Positions 8,490-18,430 of a stretch of 64,000 nt of DNA are shown here, one piece after another (the first letter of the stretch is position 1; each line of letters begins with the position of its first letter). Made by a program: the position numbers and the translations under genes. Source of the stretch: Pelistega europaea (lineage in GTDB: Bacteria; Pseudomonadota; Gammaproteobacteria; Burkholderiales; Burkholderiaceae_B). Where the stretch lies: contig NZ_JABGBO010000002.1 of the NCBI RefSeq assembly GCF_013133775.1, positions 124,001 through 188,000 of the forward strand, given 5' to 3'. The notes beneath the pieces were generated by a model. It did not search any database. It was given only the letters and a program-made list of their open reading frames with translations, and was not told where the DNA came from.

Positions 8490-9032
8490 CTATTCTCCAT
8501 CTAAAATCCGACGTTCCATTATCTGAGCATTCTTGACGCTATCCATAGGCACTTGGAGAATACCTTGTGTATTTGCAGCACCAATCTTGGAAGTAGAAAT
8601 TAGCTCATTGCGCAACGTCATAATCAGAATTTTGCCAATATTCTTTGCTGTTAATGACTGTAGTTTCTGAGCACCTGCAGGAGAAAACACCAGATTCAAA
8701 TAAGGACGGTTCTGCTCATCCACCACTGCTAATGCATTGCTCAAATCACTAAACACTAAGGTTTGACGAGGATCAACATAAACTGTCATACCCTTTTGGC
8801 TTACTGCTGTATAGCCAGCGACAGGTGTAGTTGCTCCAACATAAATAACCAAAGATGACGCAACTTGTTTAAGTTGAGGGGATTGTATAGGTGTTAGTGG
8901 AGTATTGGCAGGCACTACCCCTTGTGCAGGAGTAGCAGGCTGAGGAGAAATTCCCATCATTCGATCCACTGCTTGACAGCCAGCTAATGTAGCAACCAAC
9001 CCCATCAATAGACTTAATCGTTTGATTTGCAT
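8490..9032 (-). CDS. lipoprotein with a SecDF P1-head-like domain
   Basis: A lipoprotein signal is visible after ATG 9032 (MQIKRLSLLMGLVATLAGC), with lipobox LAGC; the start is backed by AAGGAA, whereas an in-frame ATG 21 bases upstream has none. The mature protein has a Pro/Ala/Thr linker and then a domain whose end, PYLNLVFSPAGAQKLQSLTAKNIGK followed by ILIMTLRNELISTSKI, follows the pattern of the P1 head subdomain of SecD (lTFdeeGaekF..lT..n.Gk.laI..dg.vlsaP.I). SecD itself is a 12-helix-pair translocation protein; this is only the periplasmic domain attached to the envelope by a lipid. Function is unknown. Confidence 0.72.
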   Translation of the reverse strand: MQIKRLSLLMGLVATLAGCQAVDRMMGISPQPATPAQGVVPANTPLTPIQSPQLKQVASSLVIYVGATTPVAGYTAVSQKGMTVYVDPRQTLVFSDLSNALAVVDEQNRPYLNLVFSPAGAQKLQSLTAKNIGKILIMTLRNELISTSKIGAANTQGILQVPMDSVKNAQIMERRILDGE

Positions 9033-9131
9033 AACTTTCCTTAATTTTCCCAAAAATAAGTAAACTGTATTTTTTAGTACCTAGCGTACTGTCTTTTAAT
9101 AGAAACAATCGCCTATTTTAACAAATATTTC

Positions 9132-9863
9132 CTATAAAAACCGCTCAAACGGTTTAAGATAACGCCATTGTCCTTGCGGTAAATCCGCTAAAGTCACATT
9201 TCCCATGCGTACACGCTTAAGTCCAACAACCTTTAACCCAACCAATTCACACATTCGACGGATTTGACGCTTCTTGCCCTCCCACAAGATAAAGCGAAGC
9301 TGATCATCATTAATCCACTCAACCTCTGCCTCTCGTAAGGGTTGACCATCTAAACTCAAACCATGATTTAATAATTTAAGTCCGTTAGCAGAAGTTTTAC
9401 CCTCAACTCGCACGATATATTCTTTTTCAACCTCTGAATCATCACCGATAAGCTGTTTGGCAATACGACCATCTTGAGTAAGCACTAGTAGACCTTGAGA
9501 TTCAATATCCAGACGTCCTGCTGTTGCCAAGCCCTTTAAGTGATTCGGGTCAAATTTGTTATGTGCCTTATCAAACTGACGCTCTGGAGTAATTAAAGAA
9601 ATTGCTGCCTTATAGCCTTTTTCAGGTTGAGAAGACACATAGCCCACTGGCTTATTCAAAATAATGGTTGCCTGTTTAGACTGATGGGCTAAAGCCTGTT
9701 TATCTAGCGTAATATTTTGATAAGGAAACGCTTTGGTTCCTAAGGTTGCGACCTTTCCATCTACTCTCACCCAGCCTCGCTCAATATATGCATCAGCCTC
9801 GCGACGAGAACAGATACCCTGTTCGCTTAATAATTTAGAAACTCGAACTTTTTCTATAGACAT
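9132..9863 (-). CDS. RsuA/RluB/E/F-family pseudouridine synthase, RluF-like
   Basis: The enzyme isomerises a uridine in rRNA or tRNA. The 243-residue protein has an N-terminal S4 RNA-binding domain ([31 protein letters not shown], residues 6-36) and the catalytic domain with [11 protein letters not shown], then the catalytic Asp in [19 protein letters not shown], and [41 protein letters not shown] near the end. In architecture and the [10 protein letters not shown] block it resembles RluF (23S U2604, also tRNA-Tyr) more than RsuA. It lies upstream of the SecD-head lipoprotein gene. Specificity is not proven. Confidence 0.9.
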   Translation of the reverse strand: MSIEKVRVSKLLSEQGICSRREADAYIERGWVRVDGKVATLGTKAFPYQNITLDKQALAHQSKQATIILNKPVGYVSSQPEKGYKAAISLITPERQFDKAHNKFDPNHLKGLATAGRLDIESQGLLVLTQDGRIAKQLIGDDSEVEKEYIVRVEGKTSANGLKLLNHGLSLDGQPLREAEVEWINDDQLRFILWEGKKRQIRRMCELVGLKVVGLKRVRMGNVTLADLPQGQWRYLKPFERFL

Positions 9864-9906
9864 AGTACAAATAAAAACCTTGAGTTTGCCCTTTTTTGAT
9901 TAGAAC

Positions 9907-10260
<354 letters not shown>

Positions 10261-10394
10261 TCACTTAATACGAATCACATTTATTCTGTCAATATTCCAT
10301 ACATCTTATTGCTGGATTGATGGCAATAATTTATTTTCTGACTATGCTTCTCCAACAAACCACCACCATCTCCTTTAAGGGGAGCATTGATATA

Positions 10395-12065
10395 TCAATA
10401 CCTATATCCATTAGTAATTGGTGCCCGCCAATCGCGACCAAAAGCACGACGAGTAATCTTAGGACCAGGGGCTCCTTGGCGGCGTTTATATTCATTGATA
10501 CGCAACAAACGAGCAATTTTTTCTACTGCCTCGCGTTCAAAACCTTCTGCAATAATTTCTTCGCTAGATTGGTTAAACTCCATCATGCGTTCCAAGATTG
10601 CATCAAGAACATCGTACTCTGGCAAGCTATCTTGGTCTGTTTGGTTATCACGCAGTTCTGCACTTGGTGGTCGAGTAATAATGCGCTCAGGAATAACATA
10701 TCCTATGCTATTACGCCATTTCGCTAAACGATAAACAAAGGTTTTAGGAATATCCTTAATCACTGCAAAACCACCCACCATATCACCGTAGAGTGTGCAA
10801 TAACCTGTGGCCAGCTCAGACTTATTGCCAGTAGTTAAAATCAATGAACCAAATTTATTTGAAAATGCCATCATCAACACACCGCGAATACGGGCTTGAA
10901 TATTTTCCTCAGTTGTATCTGGAGGCAAATCTTTAAAAGATGGAGCCAAACTTTCTAAAAATGAACTGAACATAGGAGCAATAGCAATTTCATCATATTT
11001 GACTCCAACTAATTTAGCCATCTGAGCAGCATCATTGACCGAAATATCTGCTGTATAACGAGACGGCATCATCACAGCATGAGCATTGTCCTTGCCTAAT
11101 ACATCCACAGCAATGGCCAATACTACAGCCGAGTCAATACCACCAGACAGACCTAATGCCACTGTTTTAAAGCCATTCTTGCGGCAATAATCCCCCGTGG
11201 CCAACATCAACGCTCGCCATACTTCTGACTCAATACATTCTTTATTGTCTTTAATCAAAGGCTGTGACATGCGCGCTGGCTGATGCTCTCCTAAAGGCAA
11301 GGCTGTCACTGCCTCGATTGCTGAATACGCCATACGATAAACACCCAAAGTACTGACAAAAGGTGTCAACTCATTGACTACGTTACCCAGTGAATCTAAC
11401 ACAAACGAATTACCATCGAAGACAAGGTCATCTTGACCTCCCACAATGTTGCAGTAGAAAGTATTCATGTGCAAAGTGCTTACATTGGCACGTAGCACCT
11501 CAATACGTTGTTCGTCTTTCTGCATGGTATAAGGGGAAGCATTGAGGACTAATAAACTTTGAGCCCCATGCTGCTTTGCCTGTATTGCCACCTCAGTCAA
11601 CCAGACATCCTCACAGATTGCAATAGCAAAAACATGATTTTTATAAGTAAACAGCGACGGCGTACTACCTGGAGAAAAATAACGATGCTCATCAAACACC
11701 CCGTAATTGGGCAAGGCTTGCTTATGATAGGTCTGCAGAATTTGACCATTAACAATCAAAGAGGCTGCATTATAAAGCCTGCCATCTTCGTGGTGAAGAT
11801 GACCCACTAAGATATGCATATCCGTCAATAAGGCTAGACGTCCCAACAATACATGTAATGCCTCATCGTGCTGCTGCAAGAAATGAGGGCGATACATTAA
11901 ATCCTCTGGCTGATAGCCAGTCAATGCCAACTCAGGGAATACTAAAATTTCAACACCTTGTTGCTGTGCTTGCTCTGCTGCTTGAACCATCAAGTCTACG
12001 TTGTAAGACAAAGCACCAACAGTCGGGTTAATTTGTGCTAATCCAATTGTAATAGATGAAGCCAT
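10395..12065 (-). CDS. nadE: glutamine-dependent NAD+ synthetase
   Basis: NadE amidates deamido-NAD+ with ammonia from glutamine, the last step of NAD synthesis. This is the two-domain form, 556 residues: an N-terminal carbon-nitrogen hydrolase (glutaminase) domain with Glu45 in LVFPELALTGY, a Lys in TYHKQALPNYGVFDEHRYF and the nucleophilic Cys in AIAICEDVW; then the NAD synthetase domain with PP-loop LGLSGGIDSAVVLAIAVDVLG and the segment LTTGNKSELATGYCTLYGDMVGGFAVIKD. It ends KITRRAFGRDWRAPITNGYRY. It is upstream of glnB on the same strand. Confidence 0.97.
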   Translation of the reverse strand: MASSITIGLAQINPTVGALSYNVDLMVQAAEQAQQQGVEILVFPELALTGYQPEDLMYRPHFLQQHDEALHVLLGRLALLTDMHILVGHLHHEDGRLYNAASLIVNGQILQTYHKQALPNYGVFDEHRYFSPGSTPSLFTYKNHVFAIAICEDVWLTEVAIQAKQHGAQSLLVLNASPYTMQKDEQRIEVLRANVSTLHMNTFYCNIVGGQDDLVFDGNSFVLDSLGNVVNELTPFVSTLGVYRMAYSAIEAVTALPLGEHQPARMSQPLIKDNKECIESEVWRALMLATGDYCRKNGFKTVALGLSGGIDSAVVLAIAVDVLGKDNAHAVMMPSRYTADISVNDAAQMAKLVGVKYDEIAIAPMFSSFLESLAPSFKDLPPDTTEENIQARIRGVLMMAFSNKFGSLILTTGNKSELATGYCTLYGDMVGGFAVIKDIPKTFVYRLAKWRNSIGYVIPERIITRPPSAELRDNQTDQDSLPEYDVLDAILERMMEFNQSSEEIIAEGFEREAVEKIARLLRINEYKRRQGAPGPKITRRAFGRDWRAPITNGYRY

Positions 12066-12301
12066 TTTTCAAAATAAATAAGTAAGACGCTTAAATTATC
12101 ACATAGATAAGGGTTTCTTTGCAGAAAATTCGTTATAATTGATGCGAAATTTATACATTGCTTTAGCAGAACTAGTTATCGTTTAACCCTTATATTGAGA
12201 TTCCCTGTACTAGCTGTTTTTCATTCATTAATAGTCAAAGAATCATTAGGTTTTTCAAACGAACTGTGTCGTATCTTCCCCTACTGTAGGCATATCGACA
12301 T

Positions 12302-12317
12302 AAACCAGTACTGGTTT
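12302..12317. promoter_or_regulatory. 16-bp perfect palindrome in the argH leader
   Basis: AAACCAGTACTGGTTT is its own reverse complement and lies 30 bases upstream of the argH ATG. It could be a regulator site or a small hairpin near the ribosome site. A TATAAT at about 12133-12138 is a likely -10, which would place the palindrome about 160 bases into the transcript. No known operator is assigned. Confidence 0.4.
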
Positions 12318-12347
12318 GCTAACATTCTACTTTTTAAAGGTTTTATC

Positions 12348-13745
12348 ATGAGCAACACGCAAAATCAATTCGACAAAAAAAGCGAAGCTTGGTCAGCACG
12401 TTTTTCTGAACCAGTTTCTGAACTCGTTAAACGTTATACAGCTTCAATTTTCTTTGAGACGCGTCTAGCTCCTTTCGATATTCAAGGTTCTCTTGCTCAC
12501 GCAGAGATGCTTAGTCATGTCGGTGTTATTTCACAACAAGATTATGCCGACATTCAAAAAGGTATGTCACAAATCCTTGACGAGATTAGCCGAGGTGAGC
12601 TTAAATGGCAACTTGATCTTGAAGATGTACACCTTAATATTGAAAAACGTTTGGTTGAGCTGATTGGTGATGCAGGCAAGCGTCTACACACCGGTCGCTC
12701 TCGCAATGACCAGGTCGCAACAGATATTCGCCTTTGGTTACGTAGTGAGATTGATACCTCTGCTGCCTTACTTGTAGAGCTACGTAAAGCACTAGCCAAA
12801 ATGGCACTAGAGCACCATGCTACCATTATGCCTGGTTTTACCCACCTACAAGTAGCGCAACCCGTCACTTTTGGCCATCATTTATTGGCTTATGCTGAAA
12901 TGTTTGGTCGCGACTACCAACGTTTAATGGATTGCCGTAAACGTGTTAACCAATTACCACTCGGTGCAGCAGCCCTTGCAGGGACATCTTATCCTATCGA
13001 CCGTGAGCGTGTTGCCAAAACACTAGGCTTTGACGGGGTTTGCCGTAACTCTTTAGATGCCGTTTCTGACCGAGATTTTGCGATTGAGTTTTGTGCAGCC
13101 ACTAGTTTGGTTATGACACATATCTCTCGTTTATCAGAAGAATTGATTTTGTGGATGAGTCCTCGTGTTGGCTTTATCACCTTAGCAGACCGCTTCTGCA
13201 CAGGAAGCTCTATCATGCCACAAAAGAAAAACCCTGATGTACCAGAGCTAGCCCGCGGCAAAACAGGTCGAGTCAATGGTAATCTAATTGGCTTACTCAC
13301 TCTCATGAAAGGTCAACCTTTGGCCTATAACAAAGACAATCAAGAAGATAAAGAGGGGCTATTCGACTCTGCTGACACCTTACGTGATACCTTAACTATC
13401 TTTGTGGATATGGTTTCTGGTATCAAGGTTAAAGCCGATAATATGCGTGCTGCAGCACTCCAAGGCTTCTCCACAGCAACAGACTTAGCCGATTATCTGG
13501 TGAAAAAAGGTCTACCATTCCGTGATGCACATGAAGCTGTGGCTCTCGCTGTACGCCAATGTGAGCAAAAAGGCATTGACCTTGCTGATTTAAGTCTAGC
13601 AGAACTAAAAGCCATCAATAGTTCGGTAGAAGACGATGTATTTGCTGTATTAACGCTAGAAGGTTCTGTTTCTGCTCGTAATCATATCGGTGGTACCGCC
13701 CCAGAGCGTGTTAAAGCAGAAGCTGAACGTATTTTGGCTGAATAA
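12348..13745 (+). CDS. argH: argininosuccinate lyase
   Basis: ArgH cleaves argininosuccinate to arginine and fumarate. From ATG 12348 (AAAGG in front) the protein is 465 residues, the normal length. The fumarase/ASL superfamily signature [23 protein letters not shown] is present, as are [12 protein letters not shown] and [24 protein letters not shown] with the active-site Thr-His. An in-frame ATG at 12195 would add 51 residues unlike the family and is rejected as the start. The gene stands alone on the plus strand; its 3' end is only 12 bases from a terminator that serves the convergent autotransporter gene. Confidence 0.95.
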   Translation: MSNTQNQFDKKSEAWSARFSEPVSELVKRYTASIFFETRLAPFDIQGSLAHAEMLSHVGVISQQDYADIQKGMSQILDEISRGELKWQLDLEDVHLNIEKRLVELIGDAGKRLHTGRSRNDQVATDIRLWLRSEIDTSAALLVELRKALAKMALEHHATIMPGFTHLQVAQPVTFGHHLLAYAEMFGRDYQRLMDCRKRVNQLPLGAAALAGTSYPIDRERVAKTLGFDGVCRNSLDAVSDRDFAIEFCAATSLVMTHISRLSEELILWMSPRVGFITLADRFCTGSSIMPQKKNPDVPELARGKTGRVNGNLIGLLTLMKGQPLAYNKDNQEDKEGLFDSADTLRDTLTIFVDMVSGIKVKADNMRAAALQGFSTATDLADYLVKKGLPFRDAHEAVALAVRQCEQKGIDLADLSLAELKAINSSVEDDVFAVLTLEGSVSARNHIGGTAPERVKAEAERILAE

Positions 13746-13753
13746 TCGACATT

Positions 13754-13787
13754 AAAAAAAAGGGGGGATTAATAATTATTCCCCCTG
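13754..13787 (-). terminator. rho-independent terminator of the first autotransporter gene
   Basis: Read on the minus strand, AGGGGG and CCCCCT arms flank an AT-rich loop and are followed by about eight T. It lies 20 bases after the stop of the autotransporter at 13808 and overlaps the end of the argH region. On the plus strand the arms are not followed by a T-run. Confidence 0.8.
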
Positions 13788-13807
13788 ATGGCAAGTTATT
13801 ATTCTTC

Positions 13808-16800
13808 CTAATTAAATCGCCATGAAAGCCCTACTCTGAAATTGTAACCATCACGATGTGCTCCAAATGTTTTTTCTCCATCTAGAAACACATAGGTATT
13901 TTTGTCAGGAATAATACTAAATCCTCCACCAATCACTCCCCAAGTTCCTTTCATTTTGAACGTACGGTGATAATTTCCTGTTCGATCATGGGCTTGAATA
14001 TGTTGCTTACCTAAAAACTCATGCAATATACTTGCCCTAGCATAGATACGTGTTTGCGTCTCTTTATCTAATACCTTAACTGCATCCACTCCTAAACGTC
14101 CAATCAAGCTATTAACATGTCCGAGCTTTATATTTACCTGGTTACTCGACTGATAAGATTTTCCTCTTAAGTAACTATATTGCAACTGAATTTGTGGCGT
14201 TACATACCAGGTTTTCGTTTTATTTAACCATGCTCGGTATCCATGCTCCGTACTGACACTAGCAAAGTATTGATGATAGCCTCCTTCACCCCATAATTTC
14301 CCATTTTCTCTATCAATACGATAATCATGTATTAACTTACCAATACGAACTGCATTATCATTGTAGTAAGCATCTTGGTCATAATTTCCATAATGATTAG
14401 TACTATGCAGACTTAGCATATGTTTCTTTAGATGGGCATTTGCTCTCCATGTTGTAAAGTCTCCATGAACGCTACCGTAAGTATAGCTTACCCCCCATTT
14501 ATGTTTTCGCTTCATATCATTACGCATGAATCGATCATACCCTATTTCATAGGTATTGCCTTTGAGTGAAAAATCATCTTTTAGCCCTAATCGACTCACT
14601 CTAGCCCAGAATCCTGCTTTTTGTGCGGGATTAGCATAGGCTTGAGTACCTTCTCGTTTTGTATAGGTATCCAAATCTGTCAGATAGCGAAGTGATAATG
14701 CTGGAATATATTGTATCGCTATCATAGCTGGCCTATTTACTATAGGAGGTAAAATAGGGGTTGACTCTACTAAATCCTCTGGCGTCTCTGTTGGTTCTTC
14801 CACTCTAGGCTGGTCAGTAGGATTCCCTGGTGTGGTAATAGGTTCTTCTACAACAGGCTGCTCTTCAACCGGAGGATTAACTGGGGAGGGAGTCATTTTT
14901 ACCAAATAAACGTTTTTAGACTCATCTCCATCATACTGTTGTCGGATATACTCATCACCTGATTTTTCTAGGGTAAATTGTGTTCCATTTATCAACCTAT
15001 CCTGAGCTAAGTCTTGTTCACTTTCTTTTGCTCGACTCACATAATGTACTTTTAGTGACTGTTCAAAGAGTCCAGCATCTGAACGATAAATTTTCCCCTC
15101 TCTAAACTCATCCAAGGAATGACTGACAGTTGCAAAGCGTACTCTGTCATCTGGTTGCATACTCGCCGCTAATTCATCTAAATTCTGAATAACGAGTGTT
15201 TGCTCATCTGCCGTTCCTTGTTTGATATACAGCATATCACTCTGAGTATAGTCATCTTTATTTAGCGAAAGAACAAATTTTTGTTTCCCCTCTAAGCTAT
15301 CAATATGCAAAGCACGACCTTGTGTAGCAGCTCCTCCATTCGTCATTGCTCGTAAATTAATTATTCCCCCAGCTCCTCCTAACTGACTTACCCAGCTCTG
15401 TCCTGTCATATTCCAAACAGCATTATTTGCAAGCGATAAATTAACCTCCCCTGCCCCTATTGCCTCTGGAAGAGTATCTGTATCTGATACAGGTGCAAAC
15501 AACCGCCGATAATCTGTATGTTGATACGCCGAAGAATTGTCTACTCTTCCCGTTAATATACTTCCTGAGGTAAGCTGTAAGTTAATGGCACCTTGGTTCA
15601 TAGCTATACTATCACCCGTCAATGCCATCGTACTCCCTTTAGAACGGACATCAATCATCCCTTTATCTGTTGCTCGTAAATTTCCTTGCATCTGACTGTT
15701 TTTTTCATAATAGATGGAAATTTTTGAACTAGATCTCGCATCTGCCACCGAAGGAGCCTGAATATTCACAGGACCATCAATGGCAATCTGTCCCTCTGTG
15801 GCTGTCAACAGTGCCGTATTTCCTGCGGAGATATTATTCATTTTCCCCGCTGATAGTTGCACAGCAGCCTTATCCCATGAGGTAATAGCTGTGCTACCTG
15901 CCCCTATTTGGTTTGTGTTGGTAGCATTAAGTACTACTTTGGCTTGTGTGCTTGCATAAATACCTTGCGATAGACTATAAACGGTGTTGGTATCACTCGC
16001 ATTTAGAAGTATATTAGGGGCACCTGTATAAAAACCTCTCGCACTTATCGCTATAGGTTGCATACTCACAGGAGAATGGAGTACGACTTGATTATGTTTA
16101 GCCTGTAGAGAAACTCCAGCGGAATTAGCCCACAGCCCGATAGCAGTTCCATCAATACGTGAAGTTTCATCTTCTCGTTCTCCAATCTCAATAATATTAG
16201 CACCATTAAGTGCGGAGAAAAGAATTTTAGATGTCTTGGATGAAGCGATTCCATAAAGAAATGGTTTATCCGATGAAACAAATTGAGTAATATGGGTATC
16301 CATCAATAAAACATTGTTCTTTTCACTAGCTTCTAATCTAATATTTTCAGCACCATATGCTGTTTTACCTGATGCTTGCATCCCTATTTTTTGCGGTGTA
16401 TTAGGAGCATAAATAGATAAAGTATTCTGCTTTGCTAATAGATTAACTGATCCAGTGAATGGTGCATCTATGCCGCTTGTATACCCATCCACTGTATTTA
16501 TACCCATGACAACACTAAACTTTCCCCGCGGATTGGGAGTTAAATTTTTATCACCTAACTGAATAATATTATCCCCAGTTAATGCAGACAATGTAATGCT
16601 ATGTGTATCATTTACAGTGGAAGTACCATATGCCATTATTCCCATCAGGAAATTAGCTCTATTTGCAGAATATTCCCCATTGATAAATAATTCATTATTT
16701 CCTTCGGTTGCATTCCATTGAATATTGGCTAATGCAGTATCAGCTCTTAGTAAATAGCGTTGTGTAGCATTAGGAACATCCATTGTTAAAGTATTTGATT

Positions 16801-17416
16801 TTCCTTGAAGCATAATATGCCCATTACCCGAAGCCTGCATACCTAAAGCCAAATTCACAAAATAGTTAGTATCATCTGGTGATTTAGTCTCCATTAAAAG
16901 AGAATTTATTCCTTGTGCTTTCAAGATAACCGACGCATCAGAATTTGCCCTAATAACATTCATCATTTGAGCATTGCGATAACCTACATTCTTTGTGATA
17001 GCCGCTAATTTAATATTTTGAGCACTATTTAAGAGGATATTTTTATTAGAAGCCCAAATAGGTGCACCAAAAGGAGTAGATGGCAAATGAGACATAAAAA
17101 TATTGGGAACTTCTTCCACATGAACGGAGATATCACCTTGTGTCGATGTTAATTTGATGAAATCTCCTTTTTTTTGGAAGTTAAAGAAGATGCCATGAGA
17201 GTTTTCGGCATAAGTTCGTAGTTTACTATAATCATCATTGATGACATTGATGATTATCAATCCAGCCTCTTTGCTCACTGAATCATATTCATTAGCAACC
17301 GTTTGATTGAAAACAAGTGTTTTTTCTTCAGAATCGCTGGGAGAGCTCACTAATGCCATAGCTGGATTTACACTTAATGCAGACATTAGTATGGTTTGGG
17401 TAAAATTACAGTGCAT
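13808..17416 (-). CDS. autotransporter adhesin, pertactin-type (paralogue 1)
   Basis: A 1202-residue type Va secretion protein. The passenger (to about residue 850) is a repetitive beta-helix-like region rich in Asn, Ala, Ile and Leu, with recurrent pieces such as ASEKNNVLLMDTHITQF and GANIIEIGE. The passenger ends in a pertactin-like segment (VWNMTGQSWVSQLGGAGGIINLRA, then FVLSLNKDDYTQSDMLYIKQGTADEQTLVI). A Pro/Glu/Thr linker follows and then a C-terminal 12-strand barrel of about 290 residues ending in the expected aromatic residue (VGLSWRFN). It is a paralogue of the protein at 22848-26945. The signal sequence (MHCNFTQTILMSALSVNPAMA) has no Lys or Arg and the ATG has no ribosome site; an ATG with AAGGG at 17451 is out of frame. 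The start may be damaged or phase-off. Confidence 0.88.
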   Translation of the reverse strand: MHCNFTQTILMSALSVNPAMALVSSPSDSEEKTLVFNQTVANEYDSVSKEAGLIIINVINDDYSKLRTYAENSHGIFFNFQKKGDFIKLTSTQGDISVHVEEVPNIFMSHLPSTPFGAPIWASNKNILLNSAQNIKLAAITKNVGYRNAQMMNVIRANSDASVILKAQGINSLLMETKSPDDTNYFVNLALGMQASGNGHIMLQGKSNTLTMDVPNATQRYLLRADTALANIQWNATEGNNELFINGEYSANRANFLMGIMAYGTSTVNDTHSITLSALTGDNIIQLGDKNLTPNPRGKFSVVMGINTVDGYTSGIDAPFTGSVNLLAKQNTLSIYAPNTPQKIGMQASGKTAYGAENIRLEASEKNNVLLMDTHITQFVSSDKPFLYGIASSKTSKILFSALNGANIIEIGEREDETSRIDGTAIGLWANSAGVSLQAKHNQVVLHSPVSMQPIAISARGFYTGAPNILLNASDTNTVYSLSQGIYASTQAKVVLNATNTNQIGAGSTAITSWDKAAVQLSAGKMNNISAGNTALLTATEGQIAIDGPVNIQAPSVADARSSSKISIYYEKNSQMQGNLRATDKGMIDVRSKGSTMALTGDSIAMNQGAINLQLTSGSILTGRVDNSSAYQHTDYRRLFAPVSDTDTLPEAIGAGEVNLSLANNAVWNMTGQSWVSQLGGAGGIINLRAMTNGGAATQGRALHIDSLEGKQKFVLSLNKDDYTQSDMLYIKQGTADEQTLVIQNLDELAASMQPDDRVRFATVSHSLDEFREGKIYRSDAGLFEQSLKVHYVSRAKESEQDLAQDRLINGTQFTLEKSGDEYIRQQYDGDESKNVYLVKMTPSPVNPPVEEQPVVEEPITTPGNPTDQPRVEEPTETPEDLVESTPILPPIVNRPAMIAIQYIPALSLRYLTDLDTYTKREGTQAYANPAQKAGFWARVSRLGLKDDFSLKGNTYEIGYDRFMRNDMKRKHKWGVSYTYGSVHGDFTTWRANAHLKKHMLSLHSTNHYGNYDQDAYYNDNAVRIGKLIHDYRIDRENGKLWGEGGYHQYFASVSTEHGYRAWLNKTKTWYVTPQIQLQYSYLRGKSYQSSNQVNIKLGHVNSLIGRLGVDAVKVLDKETQTRIYARASILHEFLGKQHIQAHDRTGNYHRTFKMKGTWGVIGGGFSIIPDKNTYVFLDGEKTFGAHRDGYNFRVGLSWRFN
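17168..17175. repeat. eight-base A/T homopolymer inside the autotransporter gene
   Basis: On the coding strand this is A8 within CAA-AAA-AAA-GGA (Gln81-Lys82-Lys83-Gly84). A single slip would truncate the 1202-residue autotransporter shortly afterwards. Tract length is moderate for slippage. Confidence 0.6.
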
Positions 17417-17829
17417 AGAAAGGGAAATGAAAATAAAGAATTTCTTTCCATTCTATCTACCCTTTCTCTGTTTCCAGACTTGGCCGAGTAATTTTGTTTG
17501 TTTTTTATTAAAAACATTGCAAGAAGTAAGTAAATAGCGACATCTGCTTTTTATAGTATTTTTGGTAGAAATATTTTTGATAAAAATTAAAATTTATTTA
17601 GGAAAACAAAGCATTAACTATTTTTGACACACCGCCAGGAATTCTCTATTAATTTTTCATAGAAAGAACAATAAATTATCCCATAGAATAAAATTTACAT
17701 TTCAATTTAACACAATTTGAAATTATTTATAACAATTTATTGTGTGTATAAACAACACCCATCATCAATAAAAAAACCTGTGACAGCACAATGCACTGTC
17801 ACAGGTTCAAAGGGTATATCTATGTTCGT
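17417..17829. other. AT-rich intergenic region upstream of autotransporter 1
   Basis: This 413-base stretch between autotransporter 1 and the FKBP gene is very AT-rich and holds no convincing gene. It contains the alternative ATG at 17451 with its AAGGG on the minus strand, and the FKBP terminator at about 17772-17808. The promoter of the autotransporter should lie here but no clear -35/-10 pair is recognisable. Confidence 0.6.
17772..17808 (-). terminator. rho-independent terminator after the FKBP gene
   Basis: Arms AACCTGTGACAG and CTGTCACAGGTT form a perfect 12-base-pair stem around a short loop. On the minus strand the stem is followed by seven T. It ends the single-gene FKBP transcript about 20 bases after its stop codon. 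Confidence 0.92.
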
Positions 17830-18153
17830 TTATTGTAATCCGAGTAACTCTACTTCAAAAACGAGCGTCGCATTAGGAGGAATAACACCCCCTGCACCAC
17901 GAGAACCATAACCTAGTTCAGCAGGAATAGTTAGTTTACGCACACCACCAATTTTCATACCAACAACACCTTGATCCCAGCCTTTAATCACATAGCCTGC
18001 ACCAAGAGGAAATACGAAAGGATCATTACGATCTTTGCTAGAATCAAACTTTGTACCATCTACTAACCAACCAGTGTAATGCACTACCACGTGGTCGCCT
18101 TTTTTAGCCTCTGCACCCTCTCCTACTTTAATATCTTCAATTATTAAGCTCAT
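17830..18153 (-). CDS. FKBP-type peptidyl-prolyl cis-trans isomerase
   Basis: A 107-residue single-domain FKBP that speeds prolyl isomerisation. It has the whole fold: [75 protein letters not shown], with the active-site aromatic residues Tyr, Phe, Trp (in GWDQG) and the closing Phe. No signal peptide is visible, so it is cytoplasmic, like the small FKBPs of Neisseria and Burkholderia. It is transcribed alone, with a strong terminator following. Confidence 0.95.
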   Translation of the reverse strand: MSLIIEDIKVGEGAEAKKGDHVVVHYTGWLVDGTKFDSSKDRNDPFVFPLGAGYVIKGWDQGVVGMKIGGVRKLTIPAELGYGSRGAGGVIPPNATLVFEVELLGLQ

Positions 18154-18365
18154 TCTGTTACTCCTATATTCAATTAACCACTTTTATCCTAAATATATTG
18201 CTAAAAACTGTCTTATACACCGTTGTGTACAGTAACTACGTTCATTGTAGCAACACTTCATCTATTTCAGCCACTATACCATGCAAAACTTTGATAAAAA
18301 CCTATCTAATTAACGACATTAGCGACCATGCAATGCTGCGATATAGCGACACAGATTCAGACAAA

Positions 18366-18400
18366 AAAACGCTGGCTTAATGCCTAAGCCAGCGTTATTA
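18366..18400 (-). terminator. rho-independent terminator of ppsA
   Basis: Arms AACGCTGGCTTA and TAAGCCAGCGTT pair perfectly over 12 bases around a five-base loop, and on the minus strand are followed by seven T. It lies about 35 bases beyond the ppsA stop. Confidence 0.93.
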
Positions 18401-18430
18401 TTTAGCATATCCTAAACGATACCGAGGCGA

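Noticed and set aside
12195-12347. N-terminal extension of ArgH from ATG 12195
   Set aside because: The extra 51 residues are unlike the family, and ATG 12348 has AAAGG and gives the normal protein length.
18198-18380. A 60-codon plus-strand frame upstream of the ppsA terminator
   Set aside because: No motif, no ribosome site, and it runs into the terminator stem; it is most likely chance in AT-rich DNA.
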